Part shown: positions 1-8,245 of the stretch, in pieces | Layout of the letters: each line of letters opens with the position of its first letter | How positions within the stretch are numbered: the stretch's first letter is position 1 | Notes under the pieces: generated by a model | The model's input: only the letters and a program-made list of their open reading frames with translations | Told to the model about the DNA's origin: nothing | Databases searched by the model: none | Translations under genes and position numbers: made by a program | Assembly (NCBI GenBank): GCA_040219275.1 | Contig: JAVJSU010000055.1 | Span: 1-34,881 of the forward strand | Direction: 5' to 3' | From: JAVJSU01 sp040219275 | Lineage (GTDB): Bacteria; Chloroflexota; Anaerolineae; Aggregatilineales; Phototrophicaceae | DNA: 34,881 bases

Positions 1-2
1 AT

Positions 3-424
3 GAATTATGGTCATTCGTACTCGGAAAAGACCAAAAACGCTGGGTTTGGGTTGCTTTATGTCGTCGGACACGTCAAATTATTGCCTTCTACATCGGCAA
101 GCGTGACGAGACATCCGCACGACAACTAGAGCAACGTATTCATTATCCCTTGTATCTTAGGATGAGGTGACATTTGTTAGACTAGATGTCACCGACCAAT
201 TTTCATCCTACCAAGGCATTTTGCCTGAGCATTTACATTGGTCAAAAGAGAAAAAGAGTGGGGCGACATCCCATATTGAGCGATGGAACAATACACTCCG
301 GCAACGACTGGCGCGATTTGTCCGTAAAACTTTGTCCTTTTCTAAGTCTGACCTCATGCACCGTATCATGCTCGAGTGGTTTATTATTGAGTACAATTTA
401 CAGGTTTCATCACTTACTACTTAA
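3..424 (+). pseudogene. IS1-family transposase, 3' part, frameshifted
   Basis: This is the C-terminal catalytic half of an IS1-type DDE transposase, cut by the left window edge. One frame from base 3 reads ELWSFVLGKDQKRWVWVAL and continues to about base 155. The homology then moves to another frame (in-frame GTG at 167), which reads VTDQFSSYQGILP, then HIERWNNTLRQRLARFVRK, and ends YNLQVSSLTT at the stop at 422-424. The acidic residues of the family (Asp of TDQF, Glu of HIERWN) are visible but lie in different frames. Stops at 168-170 in the first frame and 158-160 in the second mean no single frame spans both parts. IS1 elements can use programmed frameshifting, but that normally joins insA to insB and does not fall inside the catalytic domain. 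I therefore call it inactive. Confidence 0.85.
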
Positions 425-426
425 CC
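405..426 (-). repeat. candidate right inverted repeat of the IS1-like element
   Basis: Read on the minus strand, the bases just past the transposase stop begin GGTTAAGTAGTAAGTGAT. They resemble GGTAAGTGGTGAGAGTGAT at 34771, just before the start of the other IS1-type reading frame. The match needs small gaps, so the exact element end is uncertain. Confidence 0.4.
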
Positions 427-589
427 ATTACCCATTTTTGTAGGGTCGAGCGCATTCGTAAAAATGTACCGGGATACAATGCAAAAGCGTAAAGCCGTCT
501 TTGGCATGACGATTTTTGAGGATATGGATAAGGCAATTGAAGTTGCGCGCTTTGATAAAAATAGAAATCAAGGACTACCTGTCAGTTAA
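425..589 (+). pseudogene. coding remnant of unknown origin
   Basis: An open frame runs on directly after the IS1 transposase stop and ends at TAA 587-589. It reads SSAFVKMYRDTMQKRKAVF then GMTIFEDMDKAIEVARF and ends QGLPVS. From the ATG at 464 it is 41 codons. The amino-acid usage looks like real protein, resembling the C-terminal end of a soluble enzyme. I do not recognise the family, and no ribosome binding site precedes the ATG. It is probably the tail of a gene interrupted by the IS1-like insertion, and is unlikely to be a functional small gene. Confidence 0.35.
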
Positions 590-749
590 GCTTATGTTGA
601 AAAATATGCGTGTTGAAAACAGACGAAATAAATCGACACCCTGACCAAAATCAGCATTCAAAGACTCGAAACATCCCCTTAAGGCTAGAGTTTAACATCT
701 GTGAAACTTTCTCACTGTCTATAAAAACGGGGCATTGTCATATAGAAAA
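590..749. other. intergenic stretch with no feature recognised
   Basis: AT-rich sequence between the coding remnant and the 3' end of the selenoprotein candidate. I saw no convincing gene, and no strong terminator hairpin following the minus-strand gene. Confidence 0.5.
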
Positions 750-1703
750 TTAAGCAAAATGAGTTGTACCAATCTCATCGGCATCACTCAATAGTTGGAT
801 AGCCTTACGCATGATCCTTAAGTGTTCATCATGATCAAATGGTGCCCCGAGCGGCTTTCCCATAGGATGATGCGTCAATAACAGTCGGGAAACCTTCATG
901 ACCTCAATCTGATTTTGGAACGCTTGAATAGCTACAATTACTGTCGAGATACCAATTGATTCCATAGCGCGTGCGATGTGTCCCACGGACACATGACATA
1001 CAGGTCAGACGGGTACCAGAATTGCCAAATCAACTTGCTTATCTTTTAACATCTGCGCCCATTGTGGTGCGATTTTACTACGTAGTCTCAGTTGGGAACA
1101 CGCTCCAACGAATGAATACGCGGTATCGAGAAATTCTCCGATCATACCCTCATCTGCTAATTGGCGCAGTGGTTTGAGTGGTAAATTAACATTATGATCA
1201 ATTGTTGTCCCACGAATATCATAGCCCGGATGACGCACTGTAATGTCTTCTATTGGCGTATCAACTGGAATTTTGGATAAAGTTGGGGGTATTTTTAGGA
1301 AGTTATCGATTAGCTTGATCGATGCTTCCTGTGTTAAATTTTCGATACCAAACGGCTTGGGATCATCGCCCTTAATGAAGTGTCCGCTAGAGGTCAGGAG
1401 TGCCAGTCGTGATTTAGAAATAGGTTTTGTGAGGGGGGTAAAATCACCTTCATCGTATGTCCACTGCGGTGCGACATTCATATAAGCATCAGTCTGCCCC
1501 CGTATGATATGTTCACGAAGTAGCTCTAAATCACCCGTGTTCAGTGTATCGCCGATTTTCCAGAGCAGGTCTTGTATATATTTTGCGGCATCCGGATCTG
1601 TAAATGCGCTCATGAATTTGAAGTTCAGATCGGGACGTGACCCGTATGAAAATGAGTCTTTGTACTCCTGAAAGGTTTCTTGATTTTGGTTATTATTGCT
1701 CAT
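750..1703 (-). CDS. candidate selenoprotein of the glycine/sarcosine/betaine/D-proline reductase B family (UGA at 1005-1007 read as Sec)
   Basis: Read through one TGA, the frame encodes 317 residues: 232 before the TGA and 84 after it. The TGA sits at position 233 in LAILVPV-U-PVCHVSVGHIARAMES. This gives a U-x-x-C redox motif followed by the helix typical of GrdB/PrdB-like proteins (PF07355), where the same place holds Sec or Cys. The other visible hallmarks are RPDLNFKFMSAFTDPDAAKY near residues 23-42, SGHFIKGDDPKPFG near 126-139, and the C-terminal THHPMGKPLGAP. The ATG has GGAG about 8 bases upstream. It is the only in-frame stop in 318 codons, and a perfect hairpin lies directly 3' of it. 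Family members reduce C-N bonds or act in thiol/selenol chemistry, but the substrate here is unknown. The alternative is a recent nonsense mutation of a Cys codon, given the IS debris nearby. Confidence 0.75.
976..994 (-). promoter_or_regulatory. candidate bacterial SECIS hairpin
   Basis: In the mRNA, 10 nt after the UGA there is a perfect 8-bp stem, AUGUGUCC paired with GGACACAU, closed over the loop GUG. The loop starts 18 nt downstream of the UGA. That falls within the spacing known for bacterial SECIS elements, and the loop begins with the expected G. The hairpin lies inside the codons for HVSVGHI. Confidence 0.65.
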
Positions 1704-1728
1704 TGAAAAACTCCATTATTCTTTAATC

Positions 1729-2078
1729 CTAAAGAGGGTTTAATACCATTACGAATAAATTAACATGACACTGTAAAGTTGCCTTTGACCTTGATGATGT
1801 CTGCGCCACTGATCGCCGCTTGACGAATTGCCTCTGCATCAGTTTGTCCCAAAAAGCCTCCACAATACCGGAACGCATTGCATAAAATTTGTGCCAATAT
1901 GGAATAGTGGATTCATGTATTTGGCGACGAGCGACAATGAGTAATTGTTGGCGCAACAGCAAATTTCAACGGACTTTTCGTCATCGAACAGGCTGAGAAC
2001 GGCAACAGTATCAACAAGAAACTGCCACACAAAGAAGATATATCGAAAATAATTGTGCGCTTTCAAACTTGTGATCAT
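1729..2078 (-). pseudogene. degenerate coding stretch, family unknown
   Basis: Two overlapping minus-strand frames are open here, and a third reading gives the most protein-like segment. That segment is YCGGFLGQTDAEAIRQAAIS followed by GADIIKVKGNFTVSC, ending about base 1766. Upstream the homology-like sequence is broken by a stop. This pattern suggests a decayed gene with frameshifts. The GADIIKVKG run looks like a TIM-barrel strand, but I cannot assign a family. Confidence 0.3.
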
Positions 2079-2093
2079 TAACAGTCGCGTAGT

Positions 2094-2261
2094 TTAAGAG
2101 CAATCCAGACAGTTTGATAACATGATCTTCCCTTTGATTAATTTTTGAACCATACGAGCTATGTGGGGGGTAAACAGACCCGATAGCATCTGTTCTGGTA
2201 TGGGAGTTTCCTTCAAGATGATCCGCCTCTCAACAAGCGCTAGTCGCTCGTAGGCGTCCAA
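2094..2261 (-). other. possible short reading frame or gene remnant overlapping the M81 gene end
   Basis: A frame different from the M81 gene is open from 2270 to the TAA at 2094-2096. From a TTG at 2261 it gives 55 codons, beginning LDAYERLALVERRIILKE and containing MLSGLFTPHIARMVQKLIKG, ending NCLDCS. The composition looks coding, but there is no convincing start, no recognised family and only a TTG initiation. It may be a remnant of a gene deleted by the rearrangements around 1700-2100. Confidence 0.25.
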
Positions 2262-3652
2262 TCCATAGCCTCATCGAGAGGATAGATTGGACGTTGAATG
2301 TGATGATAGTCAATCGCGTGAACATCGGGATTGATAGCACCCGGGGTCAAAGCAAGCACGCTTTTCCCGGCAATCGCTCTGAGTTCCGGAAAGAGATACC
2401 CCAATTTGATCCCCACAATATTCACTTTCCTAAGATCGATGCCGAGATTATCGAACTGCCCCAGAGAGATAAACGGGACGCGACGCTCCGTCAGAATGAC
2501 CCTAACACCCTCAACCTGCATCACCACCTGACGCCCATATTGCGTGTCGCCATAGAGAGCAATCACCCGTCCAGAGATGTGGAGGGGTATGCCGTGACGT
2601 GTGTCCAGCTTACCGCCGACGGTCAGGGAAACAGTCTCTCCCAGTGCCTCGCCGCACTTATTCACGGCTTCAGCGTCGGCGATAGCTGCATACACGCTGT
2701 TCTGAGTATTTGCCGCCAGCATATGTTCGAGCATCAGGGGGATATCACCAACGCCGCCGCCCGTGATATTATCCCCCGCATCACTGATAAAAAACGGCCG
2801 CTCCTTCGGGCCAGCGACCTGTGCCATCTTCAAACACGCCTCCACACTCCCGGTCGGCATTTCGAATTGAAACTGTTGCCTTAGCTTCCACCACCTTTCA
2901 GCCATGTCGATAACGCTCTGCTCTGCGCGTTCCGCATCACCAACGGCAACCGCCGCCGCACATACACGCGGTTCGTCGGCCCAAGCGTACCCCACAAGAT
3001 AAGAAGCATCTAGTAAATTGTAACTCTGAATGATATCGGGGAGTTCTTCATACAGGTTTTGTGCCGGGTTGGTCGTGGTCATGGCGACTTCCCCCGGTAG
3101 CAACATCGGCACCGAGACGAAGCGGGTAACTGGGCGTGTAGCCGTCTGTAGGGCGGTCACCATTAAGTAAAAGGCGCGTTCACGCGTCGCTTCCACGTCT
3201 ATATGCGGGGCTGTCCGATAAGCTGTCAAGATGTCGATATTGTCTACGACTTTCTTTGATAAATTGCCGTGGAGGTCGTAGCTGGTGGCGATCAACACCT
3301 TCGGTCCAACCACCTCCCGCACCGCAGCCGTCAATGCCCCCTCGGCATCGAACTGCCCACCCACAAACAGCGCCCCATGCAAATCGAGATAAACCCCATC
3401 CCAGGGCGCATCGTGTCGTAAACCGTCAAGGAGTTCATCAAGGATCGCGCGGTATGCCTCTAGCGTCACAGGTCCTCCAGATGTGGCCTTTCCGCGCACA
3501 ATCGGCACAATGTCAAGATCGACATAATCCTTCAGGAAGGGATACAGGCTCAGCAGTGCATCGCCCCGGCGTACGTCGATGTCATCCAGGGTCGTCATTA
3601 ACGGGGAGAACGAGCAACACTCAATGGCTAGCCCGCCGATAGCGATTTTCAT
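2240..3652 (-). CDS. M81-family metallohydrolase (MlrC/microcystinase C-like)
   Basis: The 470-residue length matches the M81 family (DUF1485 plus MlrC C-terminal domain). The start IAIGGLAIECCSFSP is the family N-terminal strand with its conserved Glu. DLHGN at 126-130 (D126 and H128) and H150 in YRTAPHID form the expected zinc-binding set. The C-terminal domain begins near 285 with SDAGDNITGGGVGDIP, the usual glycine-rich motif. Family members are Zn-dependent amide or peptide hydrolases. Microcystin degradation is only the founding activity and is not implied here. The ATG overlaps the TGA of the CBM9-like gene (ATGA), so translation is probably coupled and the product is likely used with the glycosidases upstream. 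It is the last gene of operon A. Confidence 0.88.
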   Translation of the reverse strand: MKIAIGGLAIECCSFSPLMTTLDDIDVRRGDALLSLYPFLKDYVDLDIVPIVRGKATSGGPVTLEAYRAILDELLDGLRHDAPWDGVYLDLHGALFVGGQFDAEGALTAAVREVVGPKVLIATSYDLHGNLSKKVVDNIDILTAYRTAPHIDVEATRERAFYLMVTALQTATRPVTRFVSVPMLLPGEVAMTTTNPAQNLYEELPDIIQSYNLLDASYLVGYAWADEPRVCAAAVAVGDAERAEQSVIDMAERWWKLRQQFQFEMPTGSVEACLKMAQVAGPKERPFFISDAGDNITGGGVGDIPLMLEHMLAANTQNSVYAAIADAEAVNKCGEALGETVSLTVGGKLDTRHGIPLHISGRVIALYGDTQYGRQVVMQVEGVRVILTERRVPFISLGQFDNLGIDLRKVNIVGIKLGYLFPELRAIAGKSVLALTPGAINPDVHAIDYHHIQRPIYPLDEAMDWTPTSD

Positions 3653-4503
3653 CGCGATGCCTCCTCCGAGATCATCTCATCCGAAAAGGCAATGTAAGGA
3701 AAGCACGCTGGCTGGTGAGTGTCGTAAATACCATGCGGACTGAGCACCCATGCCGGGTGGGGGATGATCTCCTTGCCTGCGTTCATGAGTTTTTGAAAGC
3801 GCCCCAGGAAAATGCGCCATACATCCCCGGCTTGTGGAGGAAGGCTACGCCCGTTGGCAAGATGCGTCATCCCCTGCCAGGGCAGTGCAATCTCCGCTGT
3901 CCAACTCCTGTCAATATCGCTATCATCATTGAGGGTTCCCTGAATCTGCGTTGCGACCTGCAACCCGGGGAAATCCCACCCGGTAAAGGCCCAGCGTCCC
4001 CCCCGTGGATGGGTGCCACGCCAGAAGGACGCCGGTGTACGGTCGTAGTCACCACCAAAGCTAAACGTCCGATCATCGAACAGGTCGAACTCTGGGAGAT
4101 CGAACGGTCCACCCCGCTTAAAGGCATCTCGCCAGATGAAGAACACTTCGTAAATCGTGCCAATGGCGTTGAGTTCGAGTTCGTAATAGCAATCGCCACC
4201 ATCAATGAAGACCTCAACATCATTCTCTTGAAAGATGATGCTGTCGCGCTCGGTGTGCTGGGCCTCAACAAACGGTTCCTCTACACGGAAGGCGATGTAC
4301 AGTGCCTCATCGTCCCATAGTAGCGCGGCACGGGTATTGTAAAATCCAGGGGAACCGCTCGCCATATCCACAAAGCGCGGTGTCCAAGTTGCGTTTTGCC
4401 AGGCGGTTTTGCTCAAGTCACCGTTAATCTGTAGAGGTTTCGCAACGCGCCGAGCCGTGTACTGTGCAATTTGGTCGTCTGGGCAAGGAGTCAGAGTATT
4501 CAT
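3649..4503 (-). CDS. CBM9-like carbohydrate-binding protein
   Basis: From ATG 4503 the product has 284 residues. This start overlaps the stop of the preceding hydrolase as ATGA, so I prefer it to the longer frame, which would begin inside that gene. The body shows a family 9-like beta-sandwich: LQINGDLSKTAWQNATWTP near 27-45, then RAALLWDDEALYIAFRVEEP and the NDVEVFIDGG strand, and later FTGWDFPGLQVA and WTAEIALPW. No signal peptide is seen, so it probably acts in the cytoplasm with the neighbouring glycosidase. Homologues often accompany DUF4038-type hydrolases. Whether it only binds a sugar or also has an enzymatic role is not known. Confidence 0.8.
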   Translation of the reverse strand: MNTLTPCPDDQIAQYTARRVAKPLQINGDLSKTAWQNATWTPRFVDMASGSPGFYNTRAALLWDDEALYIAFRVEEPFVEAQHTERDSIIFQENDVEVFIDGGDCYYELELNAIGTIYEVFFIWRDAFKRGGPFDLPEFDLFDDRTFSFGGDYDRTPASFWRGTHPRGGRWAFTGWDFPGLQVATQIQGTLNDDSDIDRSWTAEIALPWQGMTHLANGRSLPPQAGDVWRIFLGRFQKLMNAGKEIIPHPAWVLSPHGIYDTHQPACFPYIAFSDEMISEEASR

Positions 4504-6152
4504 GCGGATGTATCCTGTTCGGTTGTATAGGACGCAGTCGTATATAGAATGAGTAACCAGTCGAGCGGCGTGGGTTCCAGTGGAACCTGCCAACGATGGT
4601 CTTTATCGGCGGTCACGGTGGAGATACTATGTTCGGCTCCGGTTCGCGGGTTCCAGAACAGGGCCTCATATACAATGTCGGGTTCGAGATCATTGATCCA
4701 TTTACGCTCGCGGTCCCAAGGCCAGGATGGTTGATAGGAATAGATCACACGGACCTCACGGGGAATACCCGCGGCGTACATGGCACGATAAGTTTGCGCG
4801 GTTGCCGCGGGGGACACCCATTCGGGGTGTGGCTCAAAGCGCCACCAGTTAAACCGTTGCAATAACCTATGTGCCAAGCCCAGTTGGCGCCCACCGGGGA
4901 GGTCGTAGGTGTCTTCCCAGTAGGCATCGGTCCAGGTGAGGCCATGCGGAGACGCTGCCCACGGTTTTTCTGGTGTGCTGAACGCCCACAATCCATTTGC
5001 CCCGTACGAAAACCCCGCCGCGCCAGAGAGCATCGCCGACCAAAAGGCCAATCGTTGCACCCCAGCATGAGAATCGTTGACCTGTTCTTCGTAATTTATT
5101 TCTGCGACGATCACCGGCTTAACCGGGAGCCGTTCGCGTTGCACGTGCAGGGTTGTCAACATGGTTTGAACACTGGGATAACCATCGTGTCCCGGTTGGA
5201 GCATCTCGAAATCCATAAATGTGTCATCTGTTACCTGATCTCGACCGGTGCTATTAGAGGAGGGATGCACGGTGATCAGCCGTTGATGGGCATCTATATC
5301 ACGGACGTATTCCCCAATTTCAACCCATCTGATGGCAAGCTCAGGGTCATCCCCCGTACCAAACTTCTCGTCGAGATAATACGGCATCGCCAATTCACCC
5401 GCCAGTGACCAGATCACCGGGTAACATCCCCATCGGGCGACAAGATAACGCCAATAACGCTTCATCTGGTCTGCCCCCAACATTTTTAGGTGATATCCCC
5501 AACTGCCCAACACACACGGCACCAGCCCCGCCTCGACAAGTGTCGTTATACGGCGGTCGGCATCATCAAAGTAGGCAGGATTGATGCCAGCAAACCCTGG
5601 CTCGAACATGAACCCAGCCTCATTGCGAGCACGCTCATCGAAGGGGTCCATATCTGGGTAAAGGCCACTGGCGATTTGAATGACGGTGAATCCCTTCTGT
5701 GCGCGATCCTCAACGAGCTTCTGGAAGCTGTCGGGCCAGTTCAGCCGATCTGCCAGAGCCAGCCACCACGTATCGCCTAACCAGAAGAATGGAGTGCCGT
5801 CTGCAAAGGCGAGGTAACGCTGATCTGTCTCGATACGGAGCGGCCCGTGGCGGCGGAGCGGATGCTCGCCATCATAGGCATGTACAGCGAGCGTCCCCCT
5901 ATGTCCGATCAGCGCGGCTTGCTGAGGGGCATTCCCCACGATTTCGAATGTATATTTCCCGATCAGCTGGGGTGAGAACCGGACACACCACGTCTGCTCC
6001 CTTGCCCAGAACATCGGCACCGTGAACGTCTCGCCCGTCTCATGCGTAAAGATCACATCCAAATCGACAGCATGATAGGGATCTTGCACGGGAGATTGCG
6101 CCGCCACGCGCCACTCAAAAGGCACCATTTGCATGGATACAAATTCGTACAT
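4500..6152 (-). CDS. DUF5060/DUF4038 glycoside hydrolase, GH140-like
   Basis: The 550-residue protein has an N-terminal beta-sandwich (DUF5060-like, about 8-95) and a TIM barrel (DUF4038-like, about 100-430) starting at YLAFADGTPFFWLGDTWW. A C-terminal beta domain (about 450-545) ends the protein. Candidate catalytic residues are E253 in IWSLAGELAMPYY and E351 in PVIVAEINYE, at the ends of strands 4 and 7 as in retaining clan GH-A-type enzymes. DUF4038 includes D-apiosidases of GH140, but the substrate here is not determined. There is no signal peptide, so it should act on imported oligosaccharides. The ATG lies 3 bases after the GH42 stop with AAGGA about 14 bases upstream. The Met at residue 7 is an alternative start. 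Confidence 0.85.
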   Translation of the reverse strand: MYEFVSMQMVPFEWRVAAQSPVQDPYHAVDLDVIFTHETGETFTVPMFWAREQTWCVRFSPQLIGKYTFEIVGNAPQQAALIGHRGTLAVHAYDGEHPLRRHGPLRIETDQRYLAFADGTPFFWLGDTWWLALADRLNWPDSFQKLVEDRAQKGFTVIQIASGLYPDMDPFDERARNEAGFMFEPGFAGINPAYFDDADRRITTLVEAGLVPCVLGSWGYHLKMLGADQMKRYWRYLVARWGCYPVIWSLAGELAMPYYLDEKFGTGDDPELAIRWVEIGEYVRDIDAHQRLITVHPSSNSTGRDQVTDDTFMDFEMLQPGHDGYPSVQTMLTTLHVQRERLPVKPVIVAEINYEEQVNDSHAGVQRLAFWSAMLSGAAGFSYGANGLWAFSTPEKPWAASPHGLTWTDAYWEDTYDLPGGRQLGLAHRLLQRFNWWRFEPHPEWVSPAATAQTYRAMYAAGIPREVRVIYSYQPSWPWDRERKWINDLEPDIVYEALFWNPRTGAEHSISTVTADKDHRWQVPLEPTPLDWLLILYTTASYTTEQDTSA

Positions 6153-6155
6153 TGT

Positions 6156-8189
6156 CTATGTCGTCCTTAAGTTATGCGTTGCGGTTTCAATCACCTTTTG
6201 CAACACCGCCACCCCATACGGCGGTAGCAACAATACTTCATCGATGACAGCATTCGTCATCTGCTCGTGGTGGGGATGATTTAAGGTAATGACCGCTTCG
6301 GTGGCATTGTGATTGAGGACGAAAATCAGCACCCCATTATCCCCCCGCCGCCGGGTCATCTCGACCCCGTCTGGTATCTGAATGTCGCTCATAAGGGGAA
6401 TTTGGGCAAGTTCGATGGCCTTTGCTAAAATTTGCTGTACAAGCATCGCATCCCCTGCCGTGCCCACATACACGACGGCTCCTTTTCTCCGTCGTTGGAG
6501 GCTGACCGCCGCCTCATCTGTATAGAAGTCTTCGGCATACGTTGCTATGACATCTGCCGTCGTGGGATCGATGACATCACACCACATGGTGGCGTAAGCT
6601 TCATTTTCTCCGAATCGCACCCGCTTACGATCGTTCTTCGCAAGGGAATCACTCTCGCGCACAGTGACACCGCATAGATCTGCCAGCAGACCGGGAAACG
6701 GAGTCTCCACGAGCGCATTGGTCCGATCTCGACTACCGGAGCGCATCGTTAACACCAGAATACCCCCCGCTTCGACATATGCTGTAAGCCGCCGTACGAG
6801 CGCCTCATCGACGATCCGCAATGCAGGAGCAAGCACCAATGGATAATCGTCCCAGTCAGCCTCGACAGATAACACCGCTGCTGTTCGACCATCATCGTGG
6901 ATAGCATGAAAGTAGTCGGCAACGTGTTGCTCATAGCTAAACAGGGGATTATCTGGGTGAATTTGAAACGAGAACCGAATGTCGTAATCGTGAATGAGGG
7001 CAATGTCATGGAAGGGTTCTGTCGCTGCAATCTGATCCATCAACGGTGTGAGGGCTTCGCCCATCTTTTGAATTTCCTGGTAGCGGCGGGTTCGCGTGCC
7101 GTCAGCATGGAGAATGCCGTGCCAATTCTGTTCTGCACCACGCGGATTGGTACGCCACCTAAAGAACACAATGCCATTGGCACCATGTGCGATGGCCTGC
7201 CATGCCCACAACGCCACCTGTCCGGGACGGGGCATCGGTCCGACGATATGCCATCCGCTGGGACCACTTTGTTGTTCCATAACCCAGAAATTACTTTGCT
7301 TAAGACCCCACATCGCCGCATGATTAAGAGCCACATCCGCAGGAACCGCAAACGGATTCTCTCGCCAGAATGCGCTTGGATAATTATCCCATGAAACAAC
7401 ATCTAAAGGTGCTGCTAGGTCGAAATAATCAATATCAGCATATGTGAAACCCATCAAGTTATGGGTGATGAAATGTGTTTGTGGCACGACTTCACGAATG
7501 GCATCGATTTGTGCTTGTTGAAACGCAACATAGCAATCGGAAAGATAACGATCATAGTCCAGATGCAATCCAGGGTTATGCCGGGCATGGGTTGTCTGTC
7601 GCGGGACCGGGATTTGTGCCCAATCGGTATAAACATGACTCCAAAACCGGGTACCCCAGGCTTGGTTGAGCGCATCTAGTGAGGGATAACGAGCTTTAAG
7701 CCACTCGTGGAACCCTGCTTGAGCATGAGAGGAGTAATCTCGGTCGCCAAACTCATTGTCGATTTGCCAACCGATGACGGCAGGGTGATCTGCATAATGG
7801 GCCGCCATCTTTCGGGCAATCCGGGCGGCATAGTCTCTGTAAACAGGAGACGCTGGGCTACCATCGCGGCGGCTACCGTAGGTGCGGCGGATTCCATCTG
7901 CATCGACAATCACCATATCTGGATGAGCGGCAAACAACCACGGCGGTATCGAGGCTGATGGCGTGCCGACAACAATTTGTAATCCCCGTTCGGCTAACAC
8001 ATCGATTGCTCGATCTAGCCAGCCGAAATCGAAGTGTCCGTCGGTCGGTTCTAGCAAGCTCCACGCAAATTCTGCAAGCCGAACCACATTGAAATGGGCT
8101 GCCACCATTGCATCCGCATCATGAGGCCAGCGAGCTTCCGGCCAGTGTTCAGGGTAGTAATCTACCCCCCAAAATAATCGAGAGCGCAT
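6156..8189 (-). CDS. GH42 beta-galactosidase
   Basis: The 677-residue length fits GH42. The barrel begins LFWGVDYYPEHWPEARW and contains VRLAEFAWSLLEP. The acid/base motif GWQIDNEFG gives N145-E146, and the nucleophile motif NFWVMEQQSGPSGW gives E305. A trimerisation-like Rossmann domain follows (about 390-600) and a small C-terminal beta domain ends the protein. Members hydrolyse terminal beta-galactosides, sometimes alpha-L-arabinopyranosides. No signal peptide is present, so the enzyme is cytoplasmic and probably acts on sugars imported by the transporter encoded just upstream. AAAGGA sits 8 bases before the ATG. The gap to the permease gene is 56 bases. Confidence 0.93.
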   Translation of the reverse strand: MRSRLFWGVDYYPEHWPEARWPHDADAMVAAHFNVVRLAEFAWSLLEPTDGHFDFGWLDRAIDVLAERGLQIVVGTPSASIPPWLFAAHPDMVIVDADGIRRTYGSRRDGSPASPVYRDYAARIARKMAAHYADHPAVIGWQIDNEFGDRDYSSHAQAGFHEWLKARYPSLDALNQAWGTRFWSHVYTDWAQIPVPRQTTHARHNPGLHLDYDRYLSDCYVAFQQAQIDAIREVVPQTHFITHNLMGFTYADIDYFDLAAPLDVVSWDNYPSAFWRENPFAVPADVALNHAAMWGLKQSNFWVMEQQSGPSGWHIVGPMPRPGQVALWAWQAIAHGANGIVFFRWRTNPRGAEQNWHGILHADGTRTRRYQEIQKMGEALTPLMDQIAATEPFHDIALIHDYDIRFSFQIHPDNPLFSYEQHVADYFHAIHDDGRTAAVLSVEADWDDYPLVLAPALRIVDEALVRRLTAYVEAGGILVLTMRSGSRDRTNALVETPFPGLLADLCGVTVRESDSLAKNDRKRVRFGENEAYATMWCDVIDPTTADVIATYAEDFYTDEAAVSLQRRRKGAVVYVGTAGDAMLVQQILAKAIELAQIPLMSDIQIPDGVEMTRRRGDNGVLIFVLNHNATEAVITLNHPHHEQMTNAVIDEVLLLPPYGVAVLQKVIETATHNLRTT

Positions 8190-8245
8190 GAAGAATCCTT
8201 TAATTCACAGGTAATCGAATAGCAAAATCGACTCATCGCTTACAG

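Noticed and set aside
1005..1007. Treating the two halves of the reductase-family gene as two separate proteins
   Set aside because: Both halves are in the same frame, the split falls on the U-x-x-C position and a hairpin follows, so one selenoprotein explains the data better.
3715..4320. 201-codon plus-strand open frame
   Set aside because: Fully antisense to the CBM9-like gene, whose frame has clear domain motifs and ATGA overlaps at both ends.
4504..4593. Longer N-terminus for the CBM9-like protein
   Set aside because: It would lie inside the end of the upstream hydrolase gene. The ATG at 4503 forms an ATGA overlap and directly precedes the conserved domain.
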